Shown piece by piece: positions 1-34,789 of a DNA stretch of 64,000 nt. Origin of the DNA: Capitulum mitella (lineage: Eukaryota; Arthropoda; Thecostraca; Pollicipedomorpha; Pollicipedidae); assembly GCA_030062745.1 (NCBI GenBank), contig CP099849.1, positions 11,754,144-11,818,143 of the forward strand, written 5' to 3'. The notes beneath the pieces are model-generated. The model ran no database searches. It was not told the DNA's origin and was given only the letters and a program-made list of their open reading frames with translations. The translations under genes were made by a program, and so were the position numbers. Within the stretch, counting starts at the first letter, position 1; every line of letters starts with the position of its first letter.

Positions 1-19
1 CGGCCCCGCATGGCCGTGC

Positions 20-105
20 GTGCGTCGGCGGCAGCAGACCAGACCAGCAGGCCAGACCAGACCAGACCACGCCAGATCAGATCAGATCAGATCAGAACAG
101 GCGCC
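20..105 (+). repeat. Short repeats AGACC and GATCA
   Basis: A simple tract of CCAGACCAG followed by ATCAG pentamers. The rest of 1-422 shows no recognisable exon and is probably par-3 intron. Confidence 0.7.
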
Positions 106-422
106 AGACTGGCCTAGGTGTTTTTTGCCTGTCGTTTTCTGTGAATGAAAGTTTCGTTTTGTGCGGGTCACTGACGTTTAATATGTCCTTGGCGCTGGCA
201 TTAGAGCTGCTATGTGCGGAAAGGGTACTAACATTTTCCGCTTCGCCAGCAGTTGTTGATTTCCTTTCTGCCTGCCGACGTTCCACACGGAATGTGGCTG
301 TGTGCTGCCGGCACCTGAGCCGAGTAGGAATCTGACTTTGTGTCAGCGCTGGGCCCGGACAGCGCTGTGGCCGCCTGCAGCCGCTGCTGAGCTGCCCGCG
401 TGACGTCGCCGGCCGCCGGCAG

Positions 423-17930
<17,508 letters not shown>

Positions 17931-19833
17931 AGTCAGAGACATCTAGTGACCGATCTGAGAAGTCGAGTTTCGCAGGTGTCCGAGCGATGGATGCTGCCGT
18001 TCCCACTTCGCCTGTTGAATGAATGAGAGTTGAACTCAACCGAACGCGTGACCCGAATCGTGACATTCCAGAACATTCCTCTGCGTCAGAGCGCGCAGCG
18101 TAGGGTTGTGCAAGTGTTTTAGCTTGGTACTATTATCTGAAACAAAACAGCTACTTCCACGCGAACGCTATTTTATACACTACCTTGCACCGCATGATTG
18201 TGAGTACGTTCGTGCGCCGCCGTCCGCCCGCGCGTCGCGGAACCGATTGCCAACTTGCCCTGGGGTCATGCGTCAGTGGAACGATCCGTCCTAGCAGGCC
18301 TTAATCGTTGCATTGCGCGCGCTGCCACGTGTCCGAGCCAGGCCGTTTCTTCGGCCGGCGCCACGGCCGCGCGCACGTGGCGAGCGCCTTGTACCGGCCA
18401 TACGCCGCACGTTGTGTTACCCGCGCCGCGCACTGTGTGCCCACGAACGTCGAGGCCAAAGTATTGTATCTGACCGAGCAGGCCATTGTATTGCATGTGA
18501 GCGGACAATGAAGGCGAGTTGGCTGACGTGAGCGAGGTCGTTTGGCTGGAGGTCGCCGGCATGGACGGATGGGGCACGCACCGCGAGCGGGCGCCGCTAA
18601 ACAGCATCGCGGCCCAGTCAGCTGGCAGTGACTTGGCCGGAGCGCTGTCTGGCCTTATCAGATACCAGCCGGGTCGTGCAAGTCAGCCGGGCAGGTTTAT
18701 GTACGAACCGCCAGACGGCCGCGTGGTTCGGCCGGTGTCAGGAATCGCCGCGGCTCGAAGCCACGGGCTGGAATCAAGGCCCCGGAGACGCCTGAGGACA
18801 TTCGCCATCACAAGCCCAAGTTATGTATTGTACATTGGCCAGTTCCGGTTTACGCATCGCCACCTGCACTGGTAACAGTGGACTGGAGCACGCCTGTCTG
18901 TACCTCTGGCAGAGTACATTTTCCGCACGTCATGTGTCGTGCGACGCCACACGGAGGACGCTTACAAAATTACGACGCATTCTCAACAAAACAACGCATC
19001 CTACGCCGTTCGTTTTTACACACCCAACCATGGACACACGCGTCGCGTCTACGGACGAAGTCCGACAATGATGCCTGATTACAAATAGGTTAATGGCAAC
19101 GTACACCAAACGTTTACACTGATAACATACATACATCTAAGAATAATGACAGGTACAAAGCATATTACCAAATATATATATATCATAGGAAAGCTCTAAC
19201 GAGGATAAGCGCATGGTGTACCAAGAAGTGCAGGGTTACAGGGCATTGCGAGTCGCTGCTGCACACCCACGTCCCAGCCCTGGCAAGAAAAGCGCATCAG
19301 ACAAAACAGGAGCGAAATTCCAGAGGCCACTGTGTTCGAATATTCCTCTCTGCAGTCTGTCGTACCTGTGCAGCATTTTTCCTCGGACTACCAACGAGGT
19401 AGAAAGCACGCAATTATCCCGTTCACTGTTCACCAGTACGAGCGACATTTCGTGGCGCCGGTCGCCACAACGGCTCGTTCCTCGGCCTCGTACCTTTACC
19501 CCACGTCTAATCGACGGGCAGCCGACGATGCACTGGCGCATCGCCGCCCAGAAACTGCAGCACGCCCAGACTGACCAGTCGGGCTTCCAACCACTGCGCT
19601 GTCTGGCCCTTCACTGAGCACAACGGTGCCCTGGTCACGCCGAGAACCCTCCGAGCACCTAAGCGGCCTCGACTATTGTCAGGCCACCACGAGAGCCGGC
19701 CGGTCCCAGTACGGCCGCAGGGCGGCGGCCTCTCGCCGACCCCGGCGGCAGCCTCGCCCGGCCGCCGTCACGTCACGTCACGTCACCGGTCTGGTCCGGC
19801 CGCCCTCGTCCGGTTACGAGCCTGGCCGGCCGC
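17931..19833. other. Convergent intergenic region, par-3 and RagA 3' ends
   Basis: Should contain the 3' UTRs of both genes. Open frames at 18519 and 19213 have no family match and no splice support. No convincing AATAAA pair was found. Confidence 0.5.
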
Positions 19834-24866
<5,033 letters not shown>

Positions 24867-25566
24867 TACACTCATCCTTTATCAGATGTCTTCTAGTGGC
24901 ATAAACCTACAGCACACTTTCCTGAAATGAACATTTTCCATATCACCACAAACACATAGCAACAAAAGCAAAGCAGTCCAAAATGTTTTCAGACAGTCAG
25001 AACAATTGCCAGAATAAGGCTACAAGCAATGGAATATCCCACCTCTGACCAACTTTTAGGCATATGGAATCTGTAACAGCAGAAGCAAAATGTCAGTTAA
25101 GAAATTATGGTGTAAAATATCAGATTATTTGATCCACTGACAGGGAAATAAAAAACGACCCAATTCGGAAATGGTGCCTAATGCGCACAAAGCTAAACAA
25201 TGGAGGGAGCAGTCTTATACAAACATCAAACAAACAGTTCAGTCTCATAGACTGAACTTCAAGGGACTGAACAGCTAGGGCAGTCCAAAAAGTGCATCCA
25301 GAACATAGTCACGTAAAACGATGTTTACACCGCAATGAAGCATAAACGCCGAAAATTGCCGTTTTGTTTTTGATTTACTTTGCCCTCTGACGATCTACCC
25401 TTCTCCTACCACGAACAACTGATACGGGCGCTGGAAATGTCAAATGTGCGTCTCTTTTCACATCAATTCTTTGCTATGACGTCATTTAGACTTCGTCTTT
25501 TCTTTTACGGATCTCACCCCGGCGCAGTTTGGTTTGGTTTGGTTCAGTCGGTAGCACGACCTTACT
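24867..25566 (-). promoter_or_regulatory. Region upstream of RagA
   Basis: The RagA promoter and 5' UTR must lie here or further right. There is no TATA box or clear initiator. Sequence is AT-rich to about 25310 and mixed after that. Confidence 0.35.
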
Positions 25567-25690
25567 GGTATTCCAATACTGCTAACGACACGACCGCTGT
25601 GACAGTACTGCCAATGACATAACTGCTTACGACGCCCCTGTTAACGACAGTAGTGCACGACACTACTGCTAACGACAGTACTGTTACACG
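25567..25690 (+). repeat. Array of degenerate CTGCTAACGACA motifs
   Basis: Repeated CTGCTAACGACA, CTGTTAACGACA and CTGCTTACGAC words, in the same orientation as the array at 27190 and opposite to the one at 28135. Confidence 0.6.
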
Positions 25691-25750
25691 CAGGAGCGTC
25701 AATTTCTGTAAATGATTGGGTGGGCCTGTGGAACAAATTCTCTCCGCGAG

Positions 25751-26174
25751 GATCGGAGGCCCACCAATCGGCAAGCAGAGCGTCGGCCGGCAGGGCGAGA
25801 GAATCCAACGATCACTATTCATGGAAGTTTTTCCGCTGCACGGCCAGGACACCGCGGGACGACGGCCGCACGACGTCTGATTTGATGTCGTCCGACACGA
25901 TGTGTCGGACGACATCGCACGACGACGGATCGGCGGCCCACCCGTCGGCAGACAAAGCGAGCAATGCGACAGATTTCGACGATCGCCATGCATGGAAAAC
26001 TCCCCGCCGCACGGCCAGCCCAAAACCTGCACCCGCCCAGGCCATCGCGGGGCGACGATCGGCGGCCCACCTGTCGACAGACAAAACGAGAAATGCAAGA
26101 GATTTGAACGATCGCCATGGCATGGAAAACTCTCCGCCGCACGGCCAGTCCGAAACCTGGATCCGCGAGGGCAG
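25751..26174 (+). repeat. Three diverged tandem units upstream of a TATA box
   Basis: Units begin with GATCGGMGGCCCACC at 25751, 25928 and 26057. Each also contains a block around CATGGAAAACTC and one around CGCCGCACGGCCAG. Spacing is 177 then 129 bp; the first is longer because of a hairpin insertion. Confidence 0.75.
25884..25916. repeat. Perfect inverted repeat, 15-bp arms, 3-bp loop
   Basis: Arm GATGTCGTCCGACAC is followed by GAT and then its exact reverse complement. It sits between tandem units 1 and 2. Confidence 0.9.
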
Positions 26175-26294
26175 TATAAAAGCTCCCGCCCACCGGTAAG
26201 GAGGGCATTCAGCATTCGGCGTTACCTGAGCTCAGATTGTAACCCCGACCGATTACTGTGAGCGGCTTCTTCCTCCCGTTGGAACCATGTAAGA
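26175..26294 (+). promoter_or_regulatory. TATA box with tandem upstream repeats and downstream splice donor
   Basis: TATAAAAG lies at 26175-26182, TTCAG at 26208-26212 resembles an initiator, and a donor GTAAGA starts at 26289. No long ORF follows. It could be an alternative distal Tg promoter, or the promoter of a degenerate retroelement (LTR U3 or a LINE 5' UTR). The upstream repeats favour a mobile-element origin. Confidence 0.45.
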
Positions 26295-26855
26295 GCACCA
26301 CTGAACTCCGTTCTGGCTGGGCCAGAATGGGGACATTGTAGGATTGTGGGAACTTAGGCAGACCGTTTACTTCATCTTGTAATATGTAGTTAGTAGGGGT
26401 TAGGTACTTTTTGGTCGAGGTAATCTCCGTACGTAGTTCTGTCGGGTGTAAACAATAGAGCTGCAGTCCTTATAGTTCTTATCGGTTAGATCTGGCCTCA
26501 GTGTCTGTACCTTAAAGTATCTTTGTTCACGGCACGCTACCGCTTGTACATTTAGTTAGAAACGGTCATGGTATCTGAACAATATACCAATTATGAATCT
26601 TACCTCACATTTACTAGAAACTGGGGCTGGAAACCCCCCAGGTCATGAACAAACGGTCGAGGACGAGATAAAGCACAGAGGAAAACCAAAATATTCCCAT
26701 AGGCCGAGCCGCGGGCCTGACAACCTAACCTCCCCCAAATGTGGGCTTCTCAACGGATTTAGCCTACTTTGTTTTGATCAATGGAAATTTTTTAGTTTTT
26801 TGGTACTATTTTTCAAATGAAAAATTGTGGATATCCTATGTACATTGGTACATAT
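26295..26855. other. Intergenic, after the distal TATA box
   Basis: No ORF of note. If the TATA unit is an LTR, its end and a primer-binding site could fall near 26620 (ACTGGGGCTGGAAACC), but no partner LTR was found in the window. Confidence 0.3.
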
Positions 26856-26995
<140 letters not shown>

Positions 26996-27027
26996 AGACA
27001 GATACATCACTTTGTACCTTATTCTTT

Positions 27028-27198
27028 ACTTTCTGCTTATCTTTTTGTCTATTGCGGCCGTGTCTTTCGTTATTTTCGCCAAATTCCCTTCACAACCGGC
27101 AGAAAATATTGGAGGGGCCTAAACCAACTTTGGAAGGGCTCAAATCAACATTGGGTTGGCTAGGGCCCCCTCGAAAGAATACAAATCGACACCTCTGG
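27028..27198 (-). mobile_element. Small dispersed element, family GTGTCGATTTGTATTC, copy 1
   Basis: Read on the minus strand it begins CCAGAGGTGTCGATTTGTAT. It shares TTGCGGCCG and CAAATCGACACC with the copy at 45258. It abuts a compound microsatellite on its inner side. Confidence 0.65.
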
Positions 27199-27760
27199 TT
27201 ACACGATACCACTGCTAGCGACAGCACTACTACGCGACACTGTTACTAACGACAGCAGTATTACAAAACATTACTGCTAATGACACTACTACTACCGACA
27301 AAACTTCTACACGGCACCACAAGGGCAGCCAAGGGGGCCCCCTAAAGGCATTTCTTTGTGAAAACCATTGCACATCGTCTTCTCGGCAGACGGTTTTCGT
27401 GCGATTTCAGTTCACTCTGAGCTCCGTCCCCACCCGCCCCCAGAATGTCCCCAGAGTGCTGCGCCCCTGCACGGCACCACTGCTACCGACATTACGGTTA
27501 CCCTAAACTGCTGCTACAGACAGTACTTCTACACGACACCACCGCCACACTACACCCCTGCTGCAGACACTACTGCTACCGACCGCACTGCTACAAGACA
27601 TTTCTGCTACATGACACTACTGCTACCTACACTGTTGCTACCGACAGCACTGCTACTGACATTACTGCTACACAACATTACTGCTACCAACACTACTGCT
27701 ACCAATAGCACCACTGACACTGCACTACTGCTACTGGCATGATTGTTGTGCGACTTCACT
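27190..27760 (+). repeat. Array of degenerate CTGCTACCGACA motifs
   Basis: About thirty loosely spaced copies of a 10-18 bp word such as ACTGCTACCGACA or ACTGCTACACGACA. It is interrupted at 27325-27440 by a short element copy. Confidence 0.65.
27325..27440 (-). mobile_element. Partial inverted copy of the short element at 59245
   Basis: GCAGCCAAGGGGG, then CCATTGCACATCGTCTTC and GATTTCAGTTCACTCTGAGC match the reverse complement of the 59245 element. Confidence 0.55.
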
Positions 27761-27982
27761 GCTGCTGTGTGCCTGTGCGCGACGCCACTGTTAACTACAA
27801 AACTGCCGAAGGCAAACTGCTACTGTTGCCATGGCTCTAGTTTATTCTCAATACCTTCCGAACAGATTGCGGCGGATACATCAATCTTTCCTTGATTTTG
27901 AATGAATACCTACGTAGGTGAAAAATGAGGTGAAAAACTCCCTGACGTGGAAAATGAGCACCCAGGTCAACCTGGGTCATGT

Positions 27983-28035
27983 TAGGCTAGGTGAGGTTAT
28001 GTTAGGTTGGGTTAAGTTAAATTAGGTTAGGTTTG
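27983..28035 (+). repeat. Degenerate TTAGG-type tract
   Basis: Scattered TTAGG and TTGGG words resemble the arthropod telomere repeat. They are too degenerate and too short to be telomeric and lie between the two foldback arrays. Confidence 0.5.
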
Positions 28036-28134
28036 TATCATTGTTATTAGGGTTACCGGTTGAGGGGCCGGGTGCGTAATTAACAGCAATGACGTCAGCT
28101 GTTTTGGCGGTAGCACCTACTTTCGGAGGTGCCG

Positions 28135-28278
28135 TTTAACAGTAATGTCATTATGAGCGGCATCGTAAACAGTGTCGTCTTTTAGCAGTATTGTCGTTAG
28201 CAGTATTGTCGCTTAGTAGTATTGCCGTCAGCAATAATATCGTTAGCAGAAGTGTCGTTAGCAGTATTGTCGTTTCGC
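28135..28278 (-). repeat. Inverted array of the CTGCTAACGACA motif
   Basis: On the plus strand it reads TTAGCAGTATTGTCG and TCGTTAGCAG words, the reverse complement of the upstream arrays. With 27190-27760 it forms a long imperfect foldback. Confidence 0.65.
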
Positions 28279-29552
28279 CAGCGACGGCGGAAAGGGGGGG
28301 GGGACAGGAGGGAGGCCACCCCCCAGCCAGGCTGGGGGGCAAAACTATGTTTTTGCCCTCCCAGAAATTTTGGTCACTGCACCAAGCAAAATCGTAAAAA
28401 TCAACATTACGCCATGGAAAAAAGACAAAAAACTGTGGGAGCATCGGTGAAGACGATAACAGCTTTCGCGGAATTTAGTACAAATCCGAAGGTTTTCAGA
28501 TATGGTAGTCATTAAATTTGATGGATTTCGGCGCGCTATACAAAACGCGACGATTCTGGCGATGGAGTAATCAGCACAAGTGTACGCGGCAGACTTTTGT
28601 ACCTAAGGTGACGACAACAGGGAGAAATATAACCGTTTTTGTGGACATTTATACATGGGCGTAGGAACAGGGGGAAGGGGACGGCGGGACCATGGCCCCG
28701 ACTTTTTGGAAATTTAGCGTGAGCCCTATGGGAAAAAATGATATTATATTTATTACACATTAGCTTTATGTGTTTTTGCCGTCATTTCGTTTGATGTATG
28801 CTGAGATTCTTTTTTTGTACACCATGCGTAGTGGTGTTGGCCATTGTACTGACTGCTAATCCCTTGGCCACTCTGGCAAGATGGTTCCGTCCATTACAGT
28901 GGCGTAGCCAAGGGGGGCAAAGGAGCCATGCCCCACTTTCGGGGGCCAAGCGGGGCCACCCGGCGGCCGAGCGGGTCCCCCTGGGGCCGAAGGCCCCAGC
29001 TCTTTCGATAGCATGAGGCACACGCAGGGCGTCTTACACTGTCCGGAATAGACAAATAAAGCAAACTGAATATTTTAAGCATTAGAAAAGGCTTACGAGC
29101 CTAAAGAAAACGTACTCCGAATATATCAGGAGTCTTCGTGCTACGAAGAGAGGCCTGTGATCTAAATGAAGGTTTAGGCTAGCCTGCTAGCTTGTAAGAG
29201 AGCTCACTGCTTGTCTGGGGAGGGCCCCTGTCGGCCAATAAAGGGCCCCTGTCAACCTCTGAAAGGGCCTCCTTTCGGTCTGAAAAAAGACCCCTGCCCT
29301 GCCTCCAGAGGTTGACAGGGACCCTTTACTGGCGGGTAGGGTGCCCTCTTCAGACAGGCAGTAGCCCCCTGGTCAAAAAGGGCCCCTAAACAATCATTCA
29401 GTGGCCCCTGCTTTCTTGTACAGATGTTCCTACCGACCTGTAAGAGGCACCCGCCAGGTCTTTACAGGCGAGCATGGGCCCCCGTTACATTTCAGCGGGG
29501 CCCCTTTACAAACCGACAGTAATTTTAACCACATGAGGCCCACTGATTACGA

Positions 29553-29720
29553 GGACCAGGCGCGGATCCGAAGAGGGATCGCCCCGTCCCTCCTGAGGAC
29601 TGAGAAGGGGCCCCTGTCAGACTTAAAAGGGGCCCCGTATGAGCTTCACAGGGTCTCCATAAGAACCTGACTGGCTCTTGATGCAGTCAGGGAGGCCTCC
29701 TGGAGGGTTAGATGACTTTG
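29553..29720 (+). repeat. Fragment related to the element at 58189
   Basis: Shares GGCGCGGATCC, GAGAAGGGGCCCCT, GGGGCCCCGTATGAG and the GAGGGTTAGATGAC block in the same order as 58189-58350. The preceding 29210-29550 has similar GGGCCCCT-rich sequence. Confidence 0.55.
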
Positions 29721-30434
29721 GTTATACTTATTTAATCTTCTTCGTTGCGCGCACCCAGATATGCAGCATACTATCCCATCTTTGGCCCACGCTCGTAAAT
29801 ATGCTTTTGATATGAGGAGTTAATTTTTGGTCCAGGTGCTTGGTCCTTCGTGTCGTAAAGTAAAAGCAAATGAAAAATAAGTTTGCGTCATTAAGTTATG
29901 AGGTCATCAGTTGAGATGTCGTTCGAGAAGTTACGCAGCAAAATAAAGTTTCTTTTGGTGTTTACGCGTGTTTTCGGTGTGTATGGCTAGTAAAAAATGA
30001 TACAGACTTGTTTTTTTTTCAATAGAAATGCATGTTTCATAAGGTTATTTAATGCCACAAAGGTTCAACATAGGCCACTGGACTTAGATGACCTCGAGAT
30101 GTCACTGTATTTTATAGTGCATCGTGGAGTAATTTTGCACACTGTTTTTGAATTTATTGAACATTTTGGCATTAAAAAGCTAGGTAGAATAAAAGGAACA
30201 AAACTTTCACTTTAGCCTTGTCAAATTAGTGAGTAAAACGGTTCGCAGTGACTGTTATATGGCAAAAAATTTAGGTTGAAGGCATAAAGAATGCATCGTG
30301 CAACCCACTAAAATGAAAACAGTTTCTTTCCGTGTTGCCGGCCTACCGTTTTACCGCCGCTCTGGGTCACTGCGTTACTGTGCCTCGTATCTCGGAAGTC
30401 ATACACTTAGCAAACCTTGTTTCCACACCCTACC

Positions 30435-30594
30435 AGGGGCGCCGTTTTCTATAGGTCTGCCAGGGCTCGAGCCCCACCAGCTTTGATTTGGACCCTACCA
30501 ATGTTCCTGTGAACCCTACCAATGTTTTTTCTAAATATCTCGAGTCATAAATGTTTGGTTAAAAAGTACATGGAGTATATAGATAAATAAATAA

Positions 30595-30640
<46 letters not shown>

Positions 30641-30798
30641 TGAGGTTGGAAGTGCGAAAATTATATTGAGAATGTAAAAACTGTCCTTGGGCAAAATGAA
30701 GTGGACGTAAATCCGTTGGGAAACTTACATTTTAGGAGAGGTTGGGTTATCTGGCCCTCGACGCGATCCTACCAATCGTTTAGACAAAACGACACCAC
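30435..30798 (+). mobile_element. Dispersed element with internal (TA)n, copy 1
   Basis: The start CAGGGGCGCCGTTTTCTATA and the end AAAACGACACC suggest short inverted ends. It holds repeated CCTACCAATGTT motifs and then a (TA)n run. A related block occurs at 45485. Confidence 0.55.
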
Positions 30799-33700
30799 AT
30801 CTTGCCCCATACGCCACTAATGAGCCCTGTCTACCCCTCACGATACCATGACACCCTTTTGTTGCTGTTATGGCACTAGCCTCTCATGCGACGCTGGCAC
30901 GGAGATGAGAGCGAACTCTGCAGACCTTTTCTACGAAATGTCTCTGTGGTGTTTCGCGTTCTGATGCGCCAGAAAAACAATCCAACTGGCTGTTTAGAGA
31001 ATCACGTGCCCGGCACCCAGTCGCTTGGCTTTGCTTAGCTATAGCAAAGCCGACGCGGCGTCACCACCAACGACGCGATGGACCCTGAACAATTGTTGGT
31101 CTGCTAGTTGGCCTTCGGAAGACCATATCTTCATAGTGTTTGATATCTTGACTTGAGATTTGGCATGCATGGTCATCACGCTTGTCTCCATCATAATCTT
31201 GGAGCTTGCGAAAATTGAAAAATGTTCGAGGATGGGTCGAAAATTATTTTGGAAAATATTCCTTAAATTCGTTTGTTTGTAAAGTCGCGTAACCCGACCC
31301 CAGTACAAAGTTCAAGTCAGAATAGATTACGTTGGAGCGTAGGTGTTATTCGGTGTTTAAAAATTGTCATTAGCTTTATTCTTCGATTTCTGGCAATTTA
31401 TAACAGTTTTGATCGAATTTTGGCTTTGGCGCAAAACGTTTTTGACTCTGAGACCTTGTATCTAAAATATTTCTCGACGAATTAGTTTTATGCCTTCAGT
31501 GCGTTCTTTAAGCATCAAAAATGTTACAAAACTAAAAAGATTTGGCGATTCTTCAGGGTTTTTTTCGCGAGCCCCTCCCCCACTTCCGTGCGCGGGTTAA
31601 ATCCTCATCCACACTTTTGCAATTCAAAAGGGGATGTGCGGTGTACTGCACCCACGTCAGGGAAACGCCATTTTGTGGAACAGGCGATGTCTGCTGCTAA
31701 TAGGCTGGTACAGTACTAACCGATTATGTTGCTTTCTTTTCGCATCTTTCACTGAGTACTGAAACGAGGGTTTAACCATGCCGTACGGTTTTGGAAATAT
31801 TGGCAAATGCACGCGACTGACCGAGGCAGAATGGGCAGAATGCAGAAAGGCACAACACTACGTGCGCCAGTGTACGGGAAATCTAACTGCTAACTGCGGC
31901 CGGTGCCCATCCCATTGCCCTGTTCCTTTTAGACGGAATGGTTGAGGGAATGAGAAAATCCAGAGGCAGCTAAGCTCTGAAAACCATTGATGGCGGTTTA
32001 CCAGCGTTACTGTTAATTTCTGCTCCTCTCAAATCTCAATAGATGTTCCATGTTGGTCGGCTTACTCCTCATAAGCTTTACTACTGCTGGTATCATAATT
32101 AGTTCATACATGTTTTCGGACGTCGGAGATGTCTTTAGGGGACACATTAACATGGGGCACATTTGGAAACAGATGCTGGTCAATGGTAATCACGATTTAA
32201 CGAATGTGAGAAGACTGTGTGCAAAGGCAAACTTGTTTTGAAAGCCTAACGACCAGTCGTTTTAAAGGTGTTTTGGAGAAACGAGCACGAACATTTCCTC
32301 ATTTTATGTCGAAATAATGCTGGAAACATCGCAAAGCTAAGTTTTCCAAACAAAACGCATAGTGAGCGCTACTGGACTACCTCACGCCCATGGTGGCGGT
32401 AGGAAGCAATTGACACGTGGTGGGATATGGAAATGTGTCATCGGTAATGAGGTATGGAGACATTTTTCTGATGCTGGATGTGCATGTAGGTCTTCATTGA
32501 TTCGTGCTGGATTCCGGGAAAATCATTTAAGTAAACATTGCCTGCTGCTGGTTTAAAACTGCGTCAGAAATCAAAACTCATGCGTTTAAGCTTTCACATT
32601 GGTAAGTCGTACGCGAAATGACATTGTCGGATCGACATCATGTTCTTTGGAACTCGCTCATCTTGTTTGCTCAAAGACGTTTTCACTTACTGCCGGCAGT
32701 CAGAAGCTTCGAAAGTTTCATGGGTCACATTCCAGGGTATTCCATATCCCGAGGGCGCAGATCGTTTTTGCTCAGGCCCGCCTCGCAAACTCGCAGCAAA
32801 AGTAGAATGCACGCTAAAAAGTGGACGTCCTAGGGTGCTGAGTTACGCCGTCAAGTTTCACACTTACCTGGATAGGCACAGGCCCGTGAACGATACCCCA
32901 GTGTGTGGTATAAAACCAGCCCGCGTAAAGGCAAAGTCACACAGTTCCAGACAGGAGACATCGAGCAAGCGCAAAAGCAGCAGCTCTGCCAGGAACATGT
33001 ACAAGGTGTGTACTACTTCCATCCGACACCAATGTCATCACCGAAGCTTGCCATGTAGATGGTCCCTACAACCCAAAATTATTTATTTCATCGCCACCTG
33101 TATCCCGAGTAAAATCTTTCGCAGGAGTAAATTAAGTCATTTGCTGGAATATGCTTTCAGATGCTTCAACCAGAGCTAATCATACCCCGTGATTGAAGTG
33201 CCTGAATTGTTGGTTCTCGCCTTTATCCCAGCAGCACAACATCGGGAATGATCTTTAGCTGACCTTGCGGCATACGTCAAGAGTCCCCATGCCTGAAATC
33301 GAATGATTTACACGGCTTCATGACTTTCTTTGTCATTTCTGATCTCAAGGCCAATGTTTCCTGGTGCCCGCTCGTGATGTTTCCCGGAATGATATATGCT
33401 TACGTGCTCACTTGCAGAGCGCACGTGCTGCGCAGTTGTTGTTGTTCCTACCCGCTGTCGAACCGCCCTTAGCATTCTGCATTTCGAAGGACTTAGGTCA
33501 CGTCTCATGTACAATGTTCACCCATGGTTCGTGCCCAAGAAATATGGTCTGCTTAGGCTAAGAAACTGTGCGCTTTCCATTATGGCCACGTTCTGTTTAT
33601 CTGCGATGGAACGGGTAATTATCAACCTCAACGGCCATCAGCGCAAGCAATGTTCTTGCAACCTCTCCCATGCGAATGAAATGGTGCCGCGCATGGCGTA

Positions 33701-33974
33701 CGCCTGAAGTCATCAGAGGCGCCAGCGGCTACTCAGCTTATACACAGGCATAGGCCAGGATTGATGCCCTTCATAGTCCATCACAAGGTCACCGAGCATG
33801 CCTACCCTCCTCTTCCCCCTCCCCCTCCCCTCCCCCCACCAGCATCCCAAAGTGGTACCGGCACGCGCCGCGCCGCGCTGGCGCCAGCCGCCGTCTCAGG
33901 TGGCGCCACCGGCGGCGGCCGGGTCCGGCTAGCCACAAGGACGCCCTCCCCCACCGCGTCCGCCTCTTCAGCTG

Positions 33975-34111
33975 TATAAATAGTGGTGCCCGTCCGGCCC
34001 GGCGCGCTCTCTGAGTGTTGGCTGGTGTCAGAGTGGTCGGTGTCGGCTGGTGTTGGGGATTCGGAGAGGGCCGAAGCTCAGGAGATCGTCTGTGAAAAGC
34101 TGTCAGTCTCG
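33975..34111 (+). promoter_or_regulatory. Tg: Candidate Tg core promoter and non-coding first exon
   Basis: A perfect TATAAATA box lies at 33975-33982. Transcription would start near 34005. The following about 107 bp has no ATG and ends at a good donor, GTAGGT (34112), as expected for a 5'-UTR exon. It lies 680 bp upstream of the first recognised coding exon. A C-rich tract (33810-33840) precedes it. Assignment to Tg is by position and strand. Confidence 0.55.
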
Positions 34112-34789
34112 GTAGGTGTTCTGCGCACCTCAAAAGGTGCATCCGAGTCTATTAGCATGTCGATATCAAATTAGACTCCGCTCATTCTATATCCCTTCCT
34201 TTTTGATTCCCATTCGCGGTTTGTGCAAGTCTGCTGCGAAAATATTCCTCTGGTGTTAGTCGTCCTCCGTTGTTGTGATTTCTTGGGTTGCCTATGTGAT
34301 AGTTTACTCATTTTTGACAATTTTTTCACTTGAAAACCAGACTTACTACGGAAACCTTCTATATGTTATAAGGGTGTCCTTACTTTGAGCTGAGAACTTT
34401 CATCTAGCTTTCATGATGCTCAAAATGCAATGCATCAGCTCAAGTGTTGTTTTAAGTATCAAGTGTAGTTTTAAGTACTATATCTCCTCAAACCAACAAC
34501 CGTGATAGTATGTGATAACAATAGTGCAAAAAAGGAATGACTGGTTCTAAATTCCACGTACGTTTGCTGTCAGTCGCAATTACAGGAAACAGGCGCGGCT
34601 ACCATAACCTCCGTCAGACGCAAACACCGGCTCGGCTAGGGTTGACGGCTGATCAATATTCAGCTCATTCCCACGGGTGACGGAGCGGCATTTTCGAGCA
34701 CCTGGCGAGTTCGCCCGCCCTCTGGCTGGCGCCTACCTCCTCCGGCCGCCGCCGTCGGTGACCGGTGCTGCTTTGCGTGGCCGTTGCAG

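Larger units (their letters stand above)
28279..33974. other. Intergenic, repeat-rich
   Basis: Contains GTGGCGTAGCC-type repeat ends near 28900, the GGGGCCCC-rich stretch 29210-29720 and the (TA)n element 30435-30798. The part 30800-33800 has only chance-length frames (one of 179 codons at 32640 without recognisable content). Confidence 0.5.

Noticed and set aside
18519..18875. 118-codon frame between par-3 and RagA
   Set aside because: No family resemblance, no splice sites that join it to par-3 in phase, and the region should hold 3' UTR.
27983..28035. Telomeric or subtelomeric sequence
   Set aside because: The TTAGG words are few and degenerate and recur within small dispersed elements (46850, 30760); genes lie on both sides.
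32640..33179. 179-codon plus-strand frame
   Set aside because: No motif, uneven composition and no splice support; length is possible by chance in 9 kb of intergenic DNA.
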